Source: Thermoguttaceae bacterium
GTDB lineage: Bacteria > Planctomycetota > Planctomycetia > Pirellulales > Thermoguttaceae
NCBI GenBank assembly: GCA_017454585.1
Contig: JAFTCU010000167.1
Span: 1-17,844 of the forward strand
Direction: 5' to 3'
DNA length: 17,844 bases
A program made the translations under genes and the position numbers. Numbering within the stretch: the stretch's first letter is position 1; each line of letters opens with the position of its first letter. The notes beneath the pieces are model-generated. The model saw only the letters and a program-made list of their open reading frames with translations, made no database searches and was not told the origin of the DNA. This document shows positions 1-7,233 of this stretch, in pieces.

Positions 1-84
1 CGTTTTGAATCATCGTCCAGCCTCGGCGGCGACCTTAACGAATGAAGTTTTTGACTTTTTTGAAGAAAAGTCCCTGCTCCCCCC
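1..84. other. Left edge, no assignable gene
   Basis: The first 84 bases may hold the tail of a gene, but the short frames compete. Frame 1 ends at TGA 43-45 (tail ESSSSLGGDLNE) and frame 2 runs to TGA 86-88, inside the tRNA promoter. On the minus strand an ATG at 12 has GAGG upstream and could start a gene running off the edge. None can be chosen from this window. Confidence 0.3.
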
Positions 85-112
85 TTGAAAAAAATTTTAT
101 TTGTGGTATAGT
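85..112 (+). promoter_or_regulatory. Sigma70-type promoter of tRNA-Lys
   Basis: A -35 box TTGAAA (85-90) is followed after 16 bases by a -10 box TATAGT (107-112), preceded by TGG as an extended -10. The tRNA begins 17 bases downstream of the -10 box. A run of six C (79-84) abuts the -35 box, as at other promoters in this window. Confidence 0.7.
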
Positions 113-128
113 TAGAGCCAACATCAAT

Positions 129-201
129 GAGAACGTAGCTCAGTCGGTAGAGCAACTGACTTTTAATCCGTAGGTCATGGGTTCAAGTCCCATCGTTCTC
201 A
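129..201 (+). tRNA. tRNA-Lys (anticodon TTT)
   Basis: A complete 73-base cloverleaf can be folded by hand. The acceptor stem GAGAACG/CGTTCTC (129-135/194-200) is perfect and the discriminator base is A201. The D stem is GCTC/GAGC, the T stem ATGGG/CCCAT, and the T loop TTCAAGT. The anticodon loop CTTTTAA places TTT at 162-164, reading lysine codons. CCA is not encoded. The anticodon stem has one non-pairing position, T157 opposite C169 (positions 29-41), which is unusual. The gene has its own promoter and terminator, so it is probably transcribed alone. Confidence 0.95.
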
Positions 202-211
202 CTTGGTCAAG

Positions 212-236
212 CCCTGGCAGGAGTCAGGGTTTTTTT
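212..236 (+). terminator. Intrinsic terminator after tRNA-Lys
   Basis: A 7-bp stem CCCTGGC/GTCAGGG (212-218/223-229, one G-T pair) with an AGGA loop is followed at once by seven T (230-236). It ends the tRNA transcript before the promoter of the next gene. Confidence 0.85.
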
Positions 237-258
237 ATTTTAAATTCCATTTCTGCTC

Positions 259-287
259 TTGACTTTTTTGCCATTAATCTTTATACT
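259..287 (+). promoter_or_regulatory. Sigma70-type promoter of the lolE-lolD unit
   Basis: TTGACT (259-264), a 17-base spacer and TATACT (282-287) form a near-consensus promoter. It lies about 43 bases upstream of the ATG at 330, which supports that start and rules out starts further left inside the tRNA. Confidence 0.7.
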
Positions 288-329
288 ATCTGCGTATATT
301 ACCAAAATCCAACATTTTACGGTCCTTAT

Positions 330-2186
330 ATGTATAAAATTTTTCTTTGTCTTCGTTATTTGCGGACGCGTTACATCGTGCTGGCGTCGATCATCAGCGT
401 GATGCTCGGCGTGGCCACGATGATCGTCGTGAACAGCGTTATGTCCGGGTTCGCGAACGAAATGCAGACCCGGATCCACGGAATTATGGGCGATTTGACG
501 GTCACCAGCACGAGTTCCGATGGTTTTTACGATCCGGAAGGGCAAATGGAACGGATCCGCGGCGCACTCGGCGACAAGGTGATCGGTATGACCCCGATTT
601 GCACCACCGTGGGTGTTCTGACCTACAAAACGCGTATCCTCGACGTCGATGGCTACGAACGTGAGGCGCAGCTGACCGAGCAGGTCTGCATCGTTGGCGT
701 CGATGAACGATCCAAAGCGAGCGTGGGTGATTTCGGCAAATTCCTCCAGCATCCGGAAAACCGGAAAGCGCTTTCATTCGAGTTGCGCGAGGGGGGGTAC
801 GACACGTTCGAGGGGCAGGAAAACACGCAATCCCGCGGCGTGCTGGACAAGATTTTCCCCGCGAAGGACCGCAAGAAAGGAAAGCTCAAAGAGCGCACCG
901 ACATGAAACGCGCCGGCTGGCAGCACCGCCGGGACTACTACGGCGAGCCGATGAACGGCTTGGAGATCGTGACGAACCCCGAACTTCACGTCGAGTCGAA
1001 AAACACAAGCGCGGAAGACCTTCCAACGATGAAAAAGGCGGAAGAGGACACCGCCCCGGTCCTCGATCTGATGGACGATTCTTCGTCCGGCAAAACACTG
1101 AGCGACCACCCGATGGATAATCCGCCGGAAACGCCGGTCAACCCGTTCCTCGCCGCCGAGAAAAAAGAATCCGGGGAAAATGGGGATCCAAAGGATTTCG
1201 ATCTGAAAGAGTCGCTCGACGTTATGGGCCAGTCCGAAAACAACGAGCAGGCCGAGAATGCTGCGCCAACGGAACCTGACCCGTTTGGCGGCATGGGTGA
1301 CGACCCGTTTGGAGGACAAGACGGCGGTGTGTTCGATCCTATGAAAGAGACCCACCCGGGAATCATCATCGGGATCGGAATGGCCATGTACCGTTCACCC
1401 GACGGAACCGACAAATTTTACCTTCTCCCAGGGCGGGACGTTATGCTGACGTTCCCCGATTGCAGCATTCGCCCGACCGGTGTGACGGGGCACTTCACGT
1501 GCGTGGACCTCTACGAAAGCAAAATGAGCGAGTACGACAGTCAGTTCGTTTTCATTTCCATGCAAACGCTTCAGGAGTTGCGTGGTATGCCGAACAAGGC
1601 GAACCAGATCCAGATCCAGCTCAAGCCCGGCTCAGATCTGGATGCGGCTTGCGAGGAACTGCAGAAGGTTTTCGACCCGCAGCTTTTCATCTGCAAGACG
1701 TGGCGTGACGACAAAATGCCCCTGCTTCAGGCGGTCGATATGGAGATCGCGATCCTGAACGTTTTGCTCTTCATGATCATTGCCGTGAGCGGGTTCGGGA
1801 TCCTTGCCATTTTCTACATGGTCGTGACGGATAAAACGCGCGACATCGGGATCCTGAAAGCCCTCGGCGCGTCGTCGTGGGGGATCATGAGCATTTTCCT
1901 CATGTACGGCCTGGCCCTCGGGATCGTCGGCGCCGGTCTGGGAATGATCCTCGGTCTGGCGTTTGTCCTGAATATTAACGAAGTGGCCGACTTCCTGAGC
2001 TGGTGTCTCGGTCATGAGGTTTTTTCGCCGGATATTTATTACTTCTACCAGGTCCCGTACGACATTTCACTCACGACAGTGGGCTGGATCGTCGGCGGCG
2101 CGCTCTTCATCGCGGTCCTGGCGAGTGTCTTCCCCGCGTGGCACGCTTCAAGATTGCAGCCGGTGGAGTCGCTGAGGTACGAGTAG
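330..2186 (+). CDS. LolE/FtsX-family ABC transporter permease
   Basis: Inner-membrane permease of the LolCE/MacB-FtsX type, 618 residues from the ATG at 330. This start is chosen because the open frame extends left into the tRNA and past the promoter at 259-287, and because MYKIFLCLRYLRTRYI leads straight into the first membrane segment, as in this family. There is one N-terminal membrane segment (about 14-38), a large periplasmic domain, and three C-terminal segments in an FtsX domain, with the typical KTRDIGILKALGAS cytoplasmic motif between the first two and P-A-W-x-A-S-R-LQPVESLRYE at the end. Residues about 210-338 are an acidic, proline-rich low-complexity insertion with NPF and DPF motifs. 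No good Shine-Dalgarno site is visible. It pairs with the ATPase 27 bases downstream. By family it should extract lipoproteins or another substrate from the inner membrane; the real cargo is unknown. Confidence 0.85.
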   Translation: MYKIFLCLRYLRTRYIVLASIISVMLGVATMIVVNSVMSGFANEMQTRIHGIMGDLTVTSTSSDGFYDPEGQMERIRGALGDKVIGMTPICTTVGVLTYKTRILDVDGYEREAQLTEQVCIVGVDERSKASVGDFGKFLQHPENRKALSFELREGGYDTFEGQENTQSRGVLDKIFPAKDRKKGKLKERTDMKRAGWQHRRDYYGEPMNGLEIVTNPELHVESKNTSAEDLPTMKKAEEDTAPVLDLMDDSSSGKTLSDHPMDNPPETPVNPFLAAEKKESGENGDPKDFDLKESLDVMGQSENNEQAENAAPTEPDPFGGMGDDPFGGQDGGVFDPMKETHPGIIIGIGMAMYRSPDGTDKFYLLPGRDVMLTFPDCSIRPTGVTGHFTCVDLYESKMSEYDSQFVFISMQTLQELRGMPNKANQIQIQLKPGSDLDAACEELQKVFDPQLFICKTWRDDKMPLLQAVDMEIAILNVLLFMIIAVSGFGILAIFYMVVTDKTRDIGILKALGASSWGIMSIFLMYGLALGIVGAGLGMILGLAFVLNINEVADFLSWCLGHEVFSPDIYYFYQVPYDISLTTVGWIVGGALFIAVLASVFPAWHASRLQPVESLRYE

Positions 2187-2190
2187 GAAA

Positions 2191-2217
2191 AACGAATAAT
2201 GAATTAACGAATAATGA
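2191..2217 (+). repeat. 12-base direct repeat at the lolD start
   Basis: AACGAATAATGA occurs at 2191-2202 and again at 2206-2217, a 15-base period with ATT between the copies. The second copy contains the ATG used for lolD (2214). The first copy contains an ATG followed one codon later by TAA. It looks like a small tandem duplication. Confidence 0.8.
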
Positions 2218-2921
2218 GTGGATCACCAACAGCCATGAGTATAATGCAGGTTCATGACCTCAAGAAAAGTTTCACCAAAGGACCCAACACCATTCCGGTC
2301 CTGAAGGGGATCAATATGGAGGTCCGCGAGGGGGAATTTCTCTCTATCATCGGTCAAAGCGGCTCGGGGAAAAGTACCCTGCTCCACGTTATGGGACTTT
2401 TGACACATCCGGACAGTGGTGAGATCATATACCGCGGCGAGCGAATCGATAATCAGAGCGAACGAAGACGTGACCACTTGCGAAATCACGAAATCTCGAT
2501 GATTTTCCAGTTCTACCACCTTCTTCCCGAGCTGGACATTGTGGAGAACGTACTGACACCGCTGATGATCTCGGAGGGGTACTGGAAATTCAGGTTCAAC
2601 GCCAAAAAACATCGTGAACGTGCGAAAGAACTGCTTGACCGCGTTGGGTTGGGACACCGGCTCAAGCACCGGCCGAACGAACTTTCCGGCGGCGAAATGC
2701 AACGGACGGCCATCGCGCGCGCCCTGATCAACTCACCGACAATTCTGTTGGCTGATGAACCGACCGGAAATCTGGACCGTTCGACCGAGGGGGGAATTAT
2801 CGAGCTTCTGCGCGGACTGAACGAAAAAGAAAAACTCACCATCGTACTGGTGACGCACAACCCATCCATTGCGGCCGATGCAGACAGAACTGTCTCGTTG
2901 ATGGATGGGGTAATGGAGTAA
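2214..2921 (+). CDS. LolD-like ABC transporter ATPase
   Basis: ATP-binding subunit of a LolCDE/MacB-type transporter, 235 residues, the usual length. Visible motifs are Walker A GQSGSGKST (47-55), the Q-loop Gln99 in MIFQF, the signature LSGGEMQR (157-164), Walker B ILLADEPTGNLD (177-188) and the H-loop His215. It drives the permease encoded just upstream; the two should form one operon. The start is uncertain: ATG 2214, 2235 and 2244 are all in frame and none has a clear Shine-Dalgarno site. The nearest purine-rich site, TAGGA at about 2184, is too far from 2214, perhaps because of the 15-base duplication between them. Confidence 0.9.
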   Translation: MSGSPTAMSIMQVHDLKKSFTKGPNTIPVLKGINMEVREGEFLSIIGQSGSGKSTLLHVMGLLTHPDSGEIIYRGERIDNQSERRRDHLRNHEISMIFQFYHLLPELDIVENVLTPLMISEGYWKFRFNAKKHRERAKELLDRVGLGHRLKHRPNELSGGEMQRTAIARALINSPTILLADEPTGNLDRSTEGGIIELLRGLNEKEKLTIVLVTHNPSIAADADRTVSLMDGVME

Positions 2922-2929
2922 CGCGTTAC
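2918..2929. repeat. 12-bp perfect palindrome between convergent genes
   Basis: GTAACGCGTTAC is a perfect palindrome spanning the lolD stop codon and the gap before the tadE stop. No T run follows on either strand, so it is not an obvious intrinsic terminator. Confidence 0.6.
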
Positions 2930-2932
2930 AAT

Positions 2933-3430
2933 TTACATCCGGCGGCCCATTGCGGAAACGACGAAAGAATCCGAGTCCTCATCGACTCCTTTGAACTGCG
3001 GCATAAGCCACAAATGCGGGTATTTCGTCTTCATTCCACCAAGCTTGATCTCAACCATCACATTGGTTCCGGGCTGAGGCATGGTCACGGCATACTTCCA
3101 GCCAGTTCCATCCTGCTCCAGGATCCGGAATTTCAGATCATCCTGATCGTCCCACTCTTCGGCGGTCGTAATCGGGGAAAGTTCATTCGTCTTGTAATAC
3201 CAGTTTGCAGTCCCCGCGTTCACCACGGCCGTGATCTCGTCCATCGAGGAAGCCGTCGTCGCCGCCAGTGCCGCGTGCGAGACCGTTGTTTGCAGGGAAT
3301 GGTACGTCAAAAGCATTACCGAGACCTGAAAAAACAGGAAGAAAAGCAGCATTAAAACCGGAAAGATCAACACCAACTCAATCGTCAGTGAGCCCTTTTC
3401 ACGCCGCGAAATTTTTTTATTCTTCTTCAT
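2933..3430 (-). CDS. TadE-like minor pilin (second of pair)
   Basis: A 165-residue TadE-family pseudopilin. A short basic N-terminus (KKNKKISRREKG) leads into G13/S14 with Glu18 at +5, the type IV prepilin peptidase pattern, then a hydrophobic helix (about 15-45) and a globular C-terminal domain. It would be inserted in the inner membrane, processed, and take part in Tad (type IVc) pilus assembly. The ATG at 3430 has GGAG eight bases upstream, and that site overlaps the end of the preceding tadE gene, so the two are co-transcribed. It is convergent with the lolD-like gene, with only 11 bases between the stops. Family assignment rests on the N-terminus; the C-terminal domain was not recognised further. 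Confidence 0.8.
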   Translation of the reverse strand: MKKNKKISRREKGSLTIELVLIFPVLMLLFFLFFQVSVMLLTYHSLQTTVSHAALAATTASSMDEITAVVNAGTANWYYKTNELSPITTAEEWDDQDDLKFRILEQDGTGWKYAVTMPQPGTNVMVEIKLGGMKTKYPHLWLMPQFKGVDEDSDSFVVSAMGRRM

Positions 3431-3445
3431 GAATCCGTCTCCAGA

Positions 3446-4003
3446 TCAGATTTTCGGTGTGGTAATCTGGGAAAGAACCATGGAGCCGCTCTGAATTGTC
3501 CTCACATTAGCGAATCGGGACAAAAGCCAGTAACGCCCATACGCTTTTTCCGCGTTTTCAAGTTTCAGTTCGACCGCGATTAACGTTCCACCGGCAGGAG
3601 GCATTTCCGCTGTGTAGTAGTTCCAGGTATTCCCGGAATCGGACGAATACAGAAGCCGATACTTCACAGCAGCCGTATTTCCTGGAACCGTGGCCCATTC
3701 CGAGGCGTTCCTCGCCTGCTCTACCGTTGCGTCACGAAAATAGTACCCTTGAATTGCCGCGTGGATCGCCCCCTCAACTTCGGGCTGAACCGGGTTTTGA
3801 GCAAAAGCTGTGGTCGCATCGAAAACCGTCACACGCAAGGCCTGGTACGTCGTCATCATGATGGAAACCTGATACAACAGGACAAGCGCCAGCAAAATAA
3901 TCGGCAAAAGCAGGATCAATTCCAGTACAAACATTCCTCCTCGCGGACAGGAAGAACGCTTGCGGGAACATATCGGACGTAAATTTTCGAAGGATTCTCT
4001 CAT
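3446..4003 (-). CDS. TadE-like minor pilin (first of pair)
   Basis: A 185-residue TadE-family pseudopilin. The ATG at 4003 is preferred over the GTG further upstream at 4039 because AGGAG (plus-strand CTCCT 4011-4015) lies seven bases before it. The prepilin site is RGG23/MFVLE with Glu28 at +5, followed by a membrane helix (about 24-50). The shared MFVLELILLLPI and TTYQALRVTVFDA-type stretch shows it is a paralogue of the next tadE, 15 bases downstream. The pair would supply two different minor pilins to the Tad apparatus encoded on the other strand. Mature sequences have diverged strongly. Confidence 0.82.
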   Translation of the reverse strand: MRESFENLRPICSRKRSSCPRGGMFVLELILLLPIILLALVLLYQVSIMMTTYQALRVTVFDATTAFAQNPVQPEVEGAIHAAIQGYYFRDATVEQARNASEWATVPGNTAAVKYRLLYSSDSGNTWNYYTAEMPPAGGTLIAVELKLENAEKAYGRYWLLSRFANVRTIQSGSMVLSQITTPKI

Positions 4004-4226
4004 CCTTGGACTCCTGAAACATACACTGAGTCTGTTCACAGACTTTCACTTTCAGTATTTCGGCCAATATTTCAAAAAAAATCCAGCAAAACCGGGAAAT
4101 TTTGCACAAAACAAAAAATCTTTAGAAACAGGCATGAAATAATAAACTGCATAGCCCAAAATACCGATATGAAGAAAAAGATTGTGTACCATAGTACCAC
4201 TATAGACTTTTTCAGGGCTTCAAATT
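4004..4226. promoter_or_regulatory. Divergent intergenic region of the Tad locus
   Basis: This A+T-rich 223-base gap separates the leftward tadE pair from the rightward tadG-like/cpaF genes and must hold both promoters. No near-consensus promoter can be fixed by eye on either strand. It contains a 7+7 inverted repeat AGTCTGTTCACAGACT (4029-4044), 26 bases before the tadE start, and a 5+5 inverted repeat ATAGTACCACTAT (4191-4203), 23 bases before the tadG-like start. Either may be an operator or a leader hairpin. Confidence 0.45.
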
Positions 4227-4712
4227 ATGGATCAGAATCGCGTTTCATCTCCGCGTCGTGGTGGATTTATGACGATTGGGCTGATTTTGTGTTTGATTGT
4301 CGCCTTGACGGTCGCGGGAGTTCTTTGGAACTATCAATACCTGACTATTCAGAGTGTGGAAATGGAATGTGCGGCCCGCTCGGCGATCCAGGCGGCAATT
4401 AACGATTTAACCCCTGCCACTTCCATTGAAAAAGTTCTGGAAACCCCTGATAACAGCGAAGTCACGGGTACAACGCTTAACAAGGTACTCGATGTAACTT
4501 ATGCCCAACAGAATTCCGGCAATCCTTTGACTGTCAGCATGGCGGATTCTGCGAACCGGATTCTGAAATTCCAGCAGAAACACAAGCTTGGAATTTTCAG
4601 TGGTACCCTGAAACAGGAAACTCGTTCCGGGATTGAGAGCAAGTCCTTTACACAATATTATCAAATAAATGGAAGTGCCGGAAACTACACTTTCAATAAA
4701 TGCACATATTAG
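4227..4712 (+). CDS. TadG-like small pilus-associated protein
   Basis: A 161-residue protein with a basic N-terminus (SSPRRGG) and the FMTIGLILCLIVALTVAGVL helix, the pattern at the start of TadG and related Tad pseudopilins. Position +5 after G13 is Gly18 instead of the Glu of TadE-type pilins, so peptidase processing is less certain. The rest resembles a short extracytoplasmic domain with no further recognisable motif. It is far shorter than full TadG, which usually carries a long C-terminal domain. It lies 62 bases upstream of cpaF and is probably in its operon. The start was chosen because the basic stretch is needed before the helix. The exact family is uncertain. Confidence 0.65.
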   Translation: MDQNRVSSPRRGGFMTIGLILCLIVALTVAGVLWNYQYLTIQSVEMECAARSAIQAAINDLTPATSIEKVLETPDNSEVTGTTLNKVLDVTYAQQNSGNPLTVSMADSANRILKFQQKHKLGIFSGTLKQETRSGIESKSFTQYYQINGSAGNYTFNKCTY

Positions 4713-4754
4713 ATTCTGGAATCGCAGGCGGTAAAAGGAGTCGCCAAGCCGAAA

Positions 4755-4769
4755 AAACCTGAAAGGTTT
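4755..4769 (+). promoter_or_regulatory. Hairpin over the cpaF ribosome-binding site
   Basis: AAACCT (4755-4760) can pair with AGGTTT (4764-4769) around a GAA loop. The 3' arm carries the GAAAGG ribosome-binding site of cpaF (ATG 4775). A second purine-rich site AAAAGGAG lies further up at about 4733. Confidence 0.4.
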
Positions 4770-4774
4770 CCATT

Positions 4775-6220
4775 ATGAACAGCGATAAAGAGCAAAACAC
4801 CGATTTCGACATGAACCAGACAATGGTTTTTAGCGAAAATACTCATTTTAAGCCTGGAACAAAACTCGACACAGGGGTTTATGAACCGGCAAGTAAAGTC
4901 ACCGGTCCCATGGCCGACTCGACGCAACTGATGGCTGAACTCTCCAAAAAAGAAGTAGAGTTCCAAAAAGCCAAAACGACTATTCATGGTGAAATCCTGA
5001 ACGCAATGGACCTCAGCCGTGTCAGCGACATGAACGACGAGCGGCTGATCGCGCACATTCAGAGAATCGCCCAAAAGGTCCTGAACTCACGCAAGGAAGA
5101 GTTCAAGGACATCGACACAGAACGGCTTCTTGCGGAACTGGTCGCAGAATCTTTCGGCCTTGGTCCTCTGGAAGTCTTTATGAAAGACCCGGAAATCACG
5201 GATATTTTGGTTAACGGGCCCGAAGAAGTTTACGTCGAAAAACACGGTGTTTTGAATGCCAGCAATGTTAAATTCGCCGATGCGAATCACCTGATGCAAA
5301 TCATTCAGAGAATCGTCGCGAAAGTCGGCCGGCGTGTTGATGAACAGACCCCTATGGTAGATGCACGTCTTCCCGACGGAAGCCGTGTGAACGCGATCAT
5401 CAAACCGTTAGCGATCAACGGCCCGATTCTTTCCATTCGCCGTTTCGGAAATACCCCGCTGGCAATCGAAGACCTGATCGCCTTCGGTTCCGTGCCGCAG
5501 CCGATCGTTCAGCTTCTGAAGTCGGCCGTAGAAGGTAAAATCAACATCATGATCAGCGGCGGTACCGGCTCCGGCAAAACGACGCTCCTCAACTGCGTCT
5601 CGAAATTCATCCCTGCCGGGGAACGTCTCGTGACGGTCGAAGACTCTGCCGAACTGAAACTTCAGCGTCCCCACGTCGTTTCGCTGGAATCCCGAAACGC
5701 GAACAATGAAGGGAAAGGCGAGGTAACGCTCCGTGACCTGGTTCGTAACTCACTGCGTATGCGCCCTGACCGAATCATCCTTGGCGAGGTCCGCGGCCCG
5801 GAGGCCCTTGATATGCTTCAGGCAATGAATACCGGTCACGAAGGTTCACTGACAACCATCCATGCAAACGGCATCCGGGATTCACTTTCCCGTCTGGAGG
5901 TTATGGTCAGCATGACTGGTTTGGAAATACCGGTTTCCGTAGTTCGTCGTTACGTGAGTTCCGCGATCACGCTAGTCGTTCAGCTCGCCCGTTTGCGCGG
6001 TGGTGTACGTCGAGTGATGAGTGTTGCAGAAATCACCGGTTTTGAGAATGATGACTACAAAATCAACGAGCTGTTTTACTACAAGCAGCGCGGCGCTGAT
6101 ATGATGGGACGCGCGATTGGAAACTTTTTCGCGACTGGAAATAAACCTGAATTCCTCGAACGCCTGAACAGTCAGGGCATCACGCTCCCTGAAGATTTGT
6201 TCACAGCCCGGCAGTTTTAA
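4775..6220 (+). CDS. cpaF: Tad pilus assembly ATPase CpaF/TadA
   Basis: Secretion ATPase of the VirB11/CpaF family, 481 residues, which energises Tad pilus assembly and sits on the cytoplasmic face of the TadB/TadC platform. After a variable N-terminus (about 1-90), the NTD2 segment is seen at [19 protein letters not shown] (about 140-158). The ATPase core has Walker A GGTGSGKT (262-269), Walker B IILGEVRG with Glu338, and the histidine box [14 protein letters not shown] (His355, His363). It is followed 18 bases later by tadB. The start has GAAAGG about eight bases upstream, within a possible hairpin. Family assignment is secure; which pilus it assembles is inferred from the neighbours. Confidence 0.95.
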   Translation: MNSDKEQNTDFDMNQTMVFSENTHFKPGTKLDTGVYEPASKVTGPMADSTQLMAELSKKEVEFQKAKTTIHGEILNAMDLSRVSDMNDERLIAHIQRIAQKVLNSRKEEFKDIDTERLLAELVAESFGLGPLEVFMKDPEITDILVNGPEEVYVEKHGVLNASNVKFADANHLMQIIQRIVAKVGRRVDEQTPMVDARLPDGSRVNAIIKPLAINGPILSIRRFGNTPLAIEDLIAFGSVPQPIVQLLKSAVEGKINIMISGGTGSGKTTLLNCVSKFIPAGERLVTVEDSAELKLQRPHVVSLESRNANNEGKGEVTLRDLVRNSLRMRPDRIILGEVRGPEALDMLQAMNTGHEGSLTTIHANGIRDSLSRLEVMVSMTGLEIPVSVVRRYVSSAITLVVQLARLRGGVRRVMSVAEITGFENDDYKINELFYYKQRGADMMGRAIGNFFATGNKPEFLERLNSQGITLPEDLFTARQF

Positions 6221-6238
6221 TAAAAGGGAAACCTGACG

Positions 6239-7207
6239 ATGGAAATGTACTTGCGCGCTCTGAATTCACTCCTGCGCAGCATCCCGCCCTGGGGAATCGC
6301 TCTGCTCGCTATGGCGGCGTTTTTCATGATTCTTTTTGGGATCATAAAGATTGTGTCCGCCTTCCGCAGAAAGCTGACGCCAGAAGAACAGAAAAAACGT
6401 GAAATTGAGCTTGACGAGGCGGAAACGGTCTCCAAACTGACCCAAAACGACAATCGCAACGCCTTTGATCGCTGGTTCGCCCAGATGCTGGAAGAGGGGA
6501 ATACCAAACTCTCCCCTTTCACCGCCTCACTGTTTATTTTGGCGACATTGATCCTGACCGGTGGTCTGGTTCTTGTGCTGAGCGATAATGTACCGCTTGC
6601 ACTCGGTACAGGGATCATCTGTATGGTTTTACCAATGGTTTACTGGCTCCTCCGACGTTCCTGGCGTCTGGGGCAAATGCGAAAGCATCTCCCTGAAACC
6701 CTTGAGGCCATCGGCGACGCAATACGCGGTGGTCTGAGTTTGGAAGAAGCCATTCAAATGACTTCCGAGCAGATCGAAGATCCGCTTAAAACCGAGTTCC
6801 AGTACGCGAACCGCCAGCTTCAAATGGGGCAATCTCCCTCACTTGTTATGGAACGTATGGCGCACAGGATCCCGATTACAGAGTTCCGCCTTTTCACAAC
6901 GGCCGTCATGGTCCACCGTACCACAGGCGGTAACTTGGCCCAGCTTGCGGAACGATTGGCCCGTTCATCACGTGACCGTCAGGAATTTCATGGGCACCTT
7001 AACGCCATTTCCGCTGGCAGCCGAATGTCCATCATCGGTCTGGTTATTGTAACGGCTCTGGCGGTTATGATTTTGTGCGGTCTGGATTATACGTACGTGT
7101 ACCGTTTCATCATGAACCCGTACGGGCCAGTCCTTTTGGGAATTACGCTCGGGCTCTTCGTCATCGGCGGTTTCTGGGCGTGGTCCATCATGCGAGTAAA
7201 ATATTAA
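6239..7207 (+). CDS. tadB: Tad inner-membrane platform protein TadB
   Basis: A 322-residue polytopic membrane protein of the type II secretion F family. Membrane segments lie at about 17-39, 95-115, 118-138, 263-281 and 296-318. The F domain covers about 151-262 (LPETLEAIGDAIRGGLSLEEA, then TGGNLAQLAERLARSSRDR). It forms the pilus assembly platform with TadC and is driven by CpaF. AAGGGA lies about eight bases before the ATG, and the upstream gap is 18 bases, so it is in the cpaF operon. The segment layout and position between cpaF and tadC fit TadB well. Confidence 0.9.
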   Translation: MEMYLRALNSLLRSIPPWGIALLAMAAFFMILFGIIKIVSAFRRKLTPEEQKKREIELDEAETVSKLTQNDNRNAFDRWFAQMLEEGNTKLSPFTASLFILATLILTGGLVLVLSDNVPLALGTGIICMVLPMVYWLLRRSWRLGQMRKHLPETLEAIGDAIRGGLSLEEAIQMTSEQIEDPLKTEFQYANRQLQMGQSPSLVMERMAHRIPITEFRLFTTAVMVHRTTGGNLAQLAERLARSSRDRQEFHGHLNAISAGSRMSIIGLVIVTALAVMILCGLDYTYVYRFIMNPYGPVLLGITLGLFVIGGFWAWSIMRVKY

Positions 7208-7233
7208 TTCGTTTGATAAGGTAGAACAAAGAA

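Noticed and set aside
177..329. N-terminal extension of the LolE-like frame beginning inside the tRNA
   Set aside because: It overlaps tRNA-Lys, its terminator and the TTGACT/TATACT promoter; the family-like sequence begins at the ATG at 330.
4169..4402. 77-codon frame considered as a possible Flp pilin
   Set aside because: It lacks a prepilin cleavage motif and hydrophobic helix, and most of it overlaps the better supported TadG-like gene in another frame.
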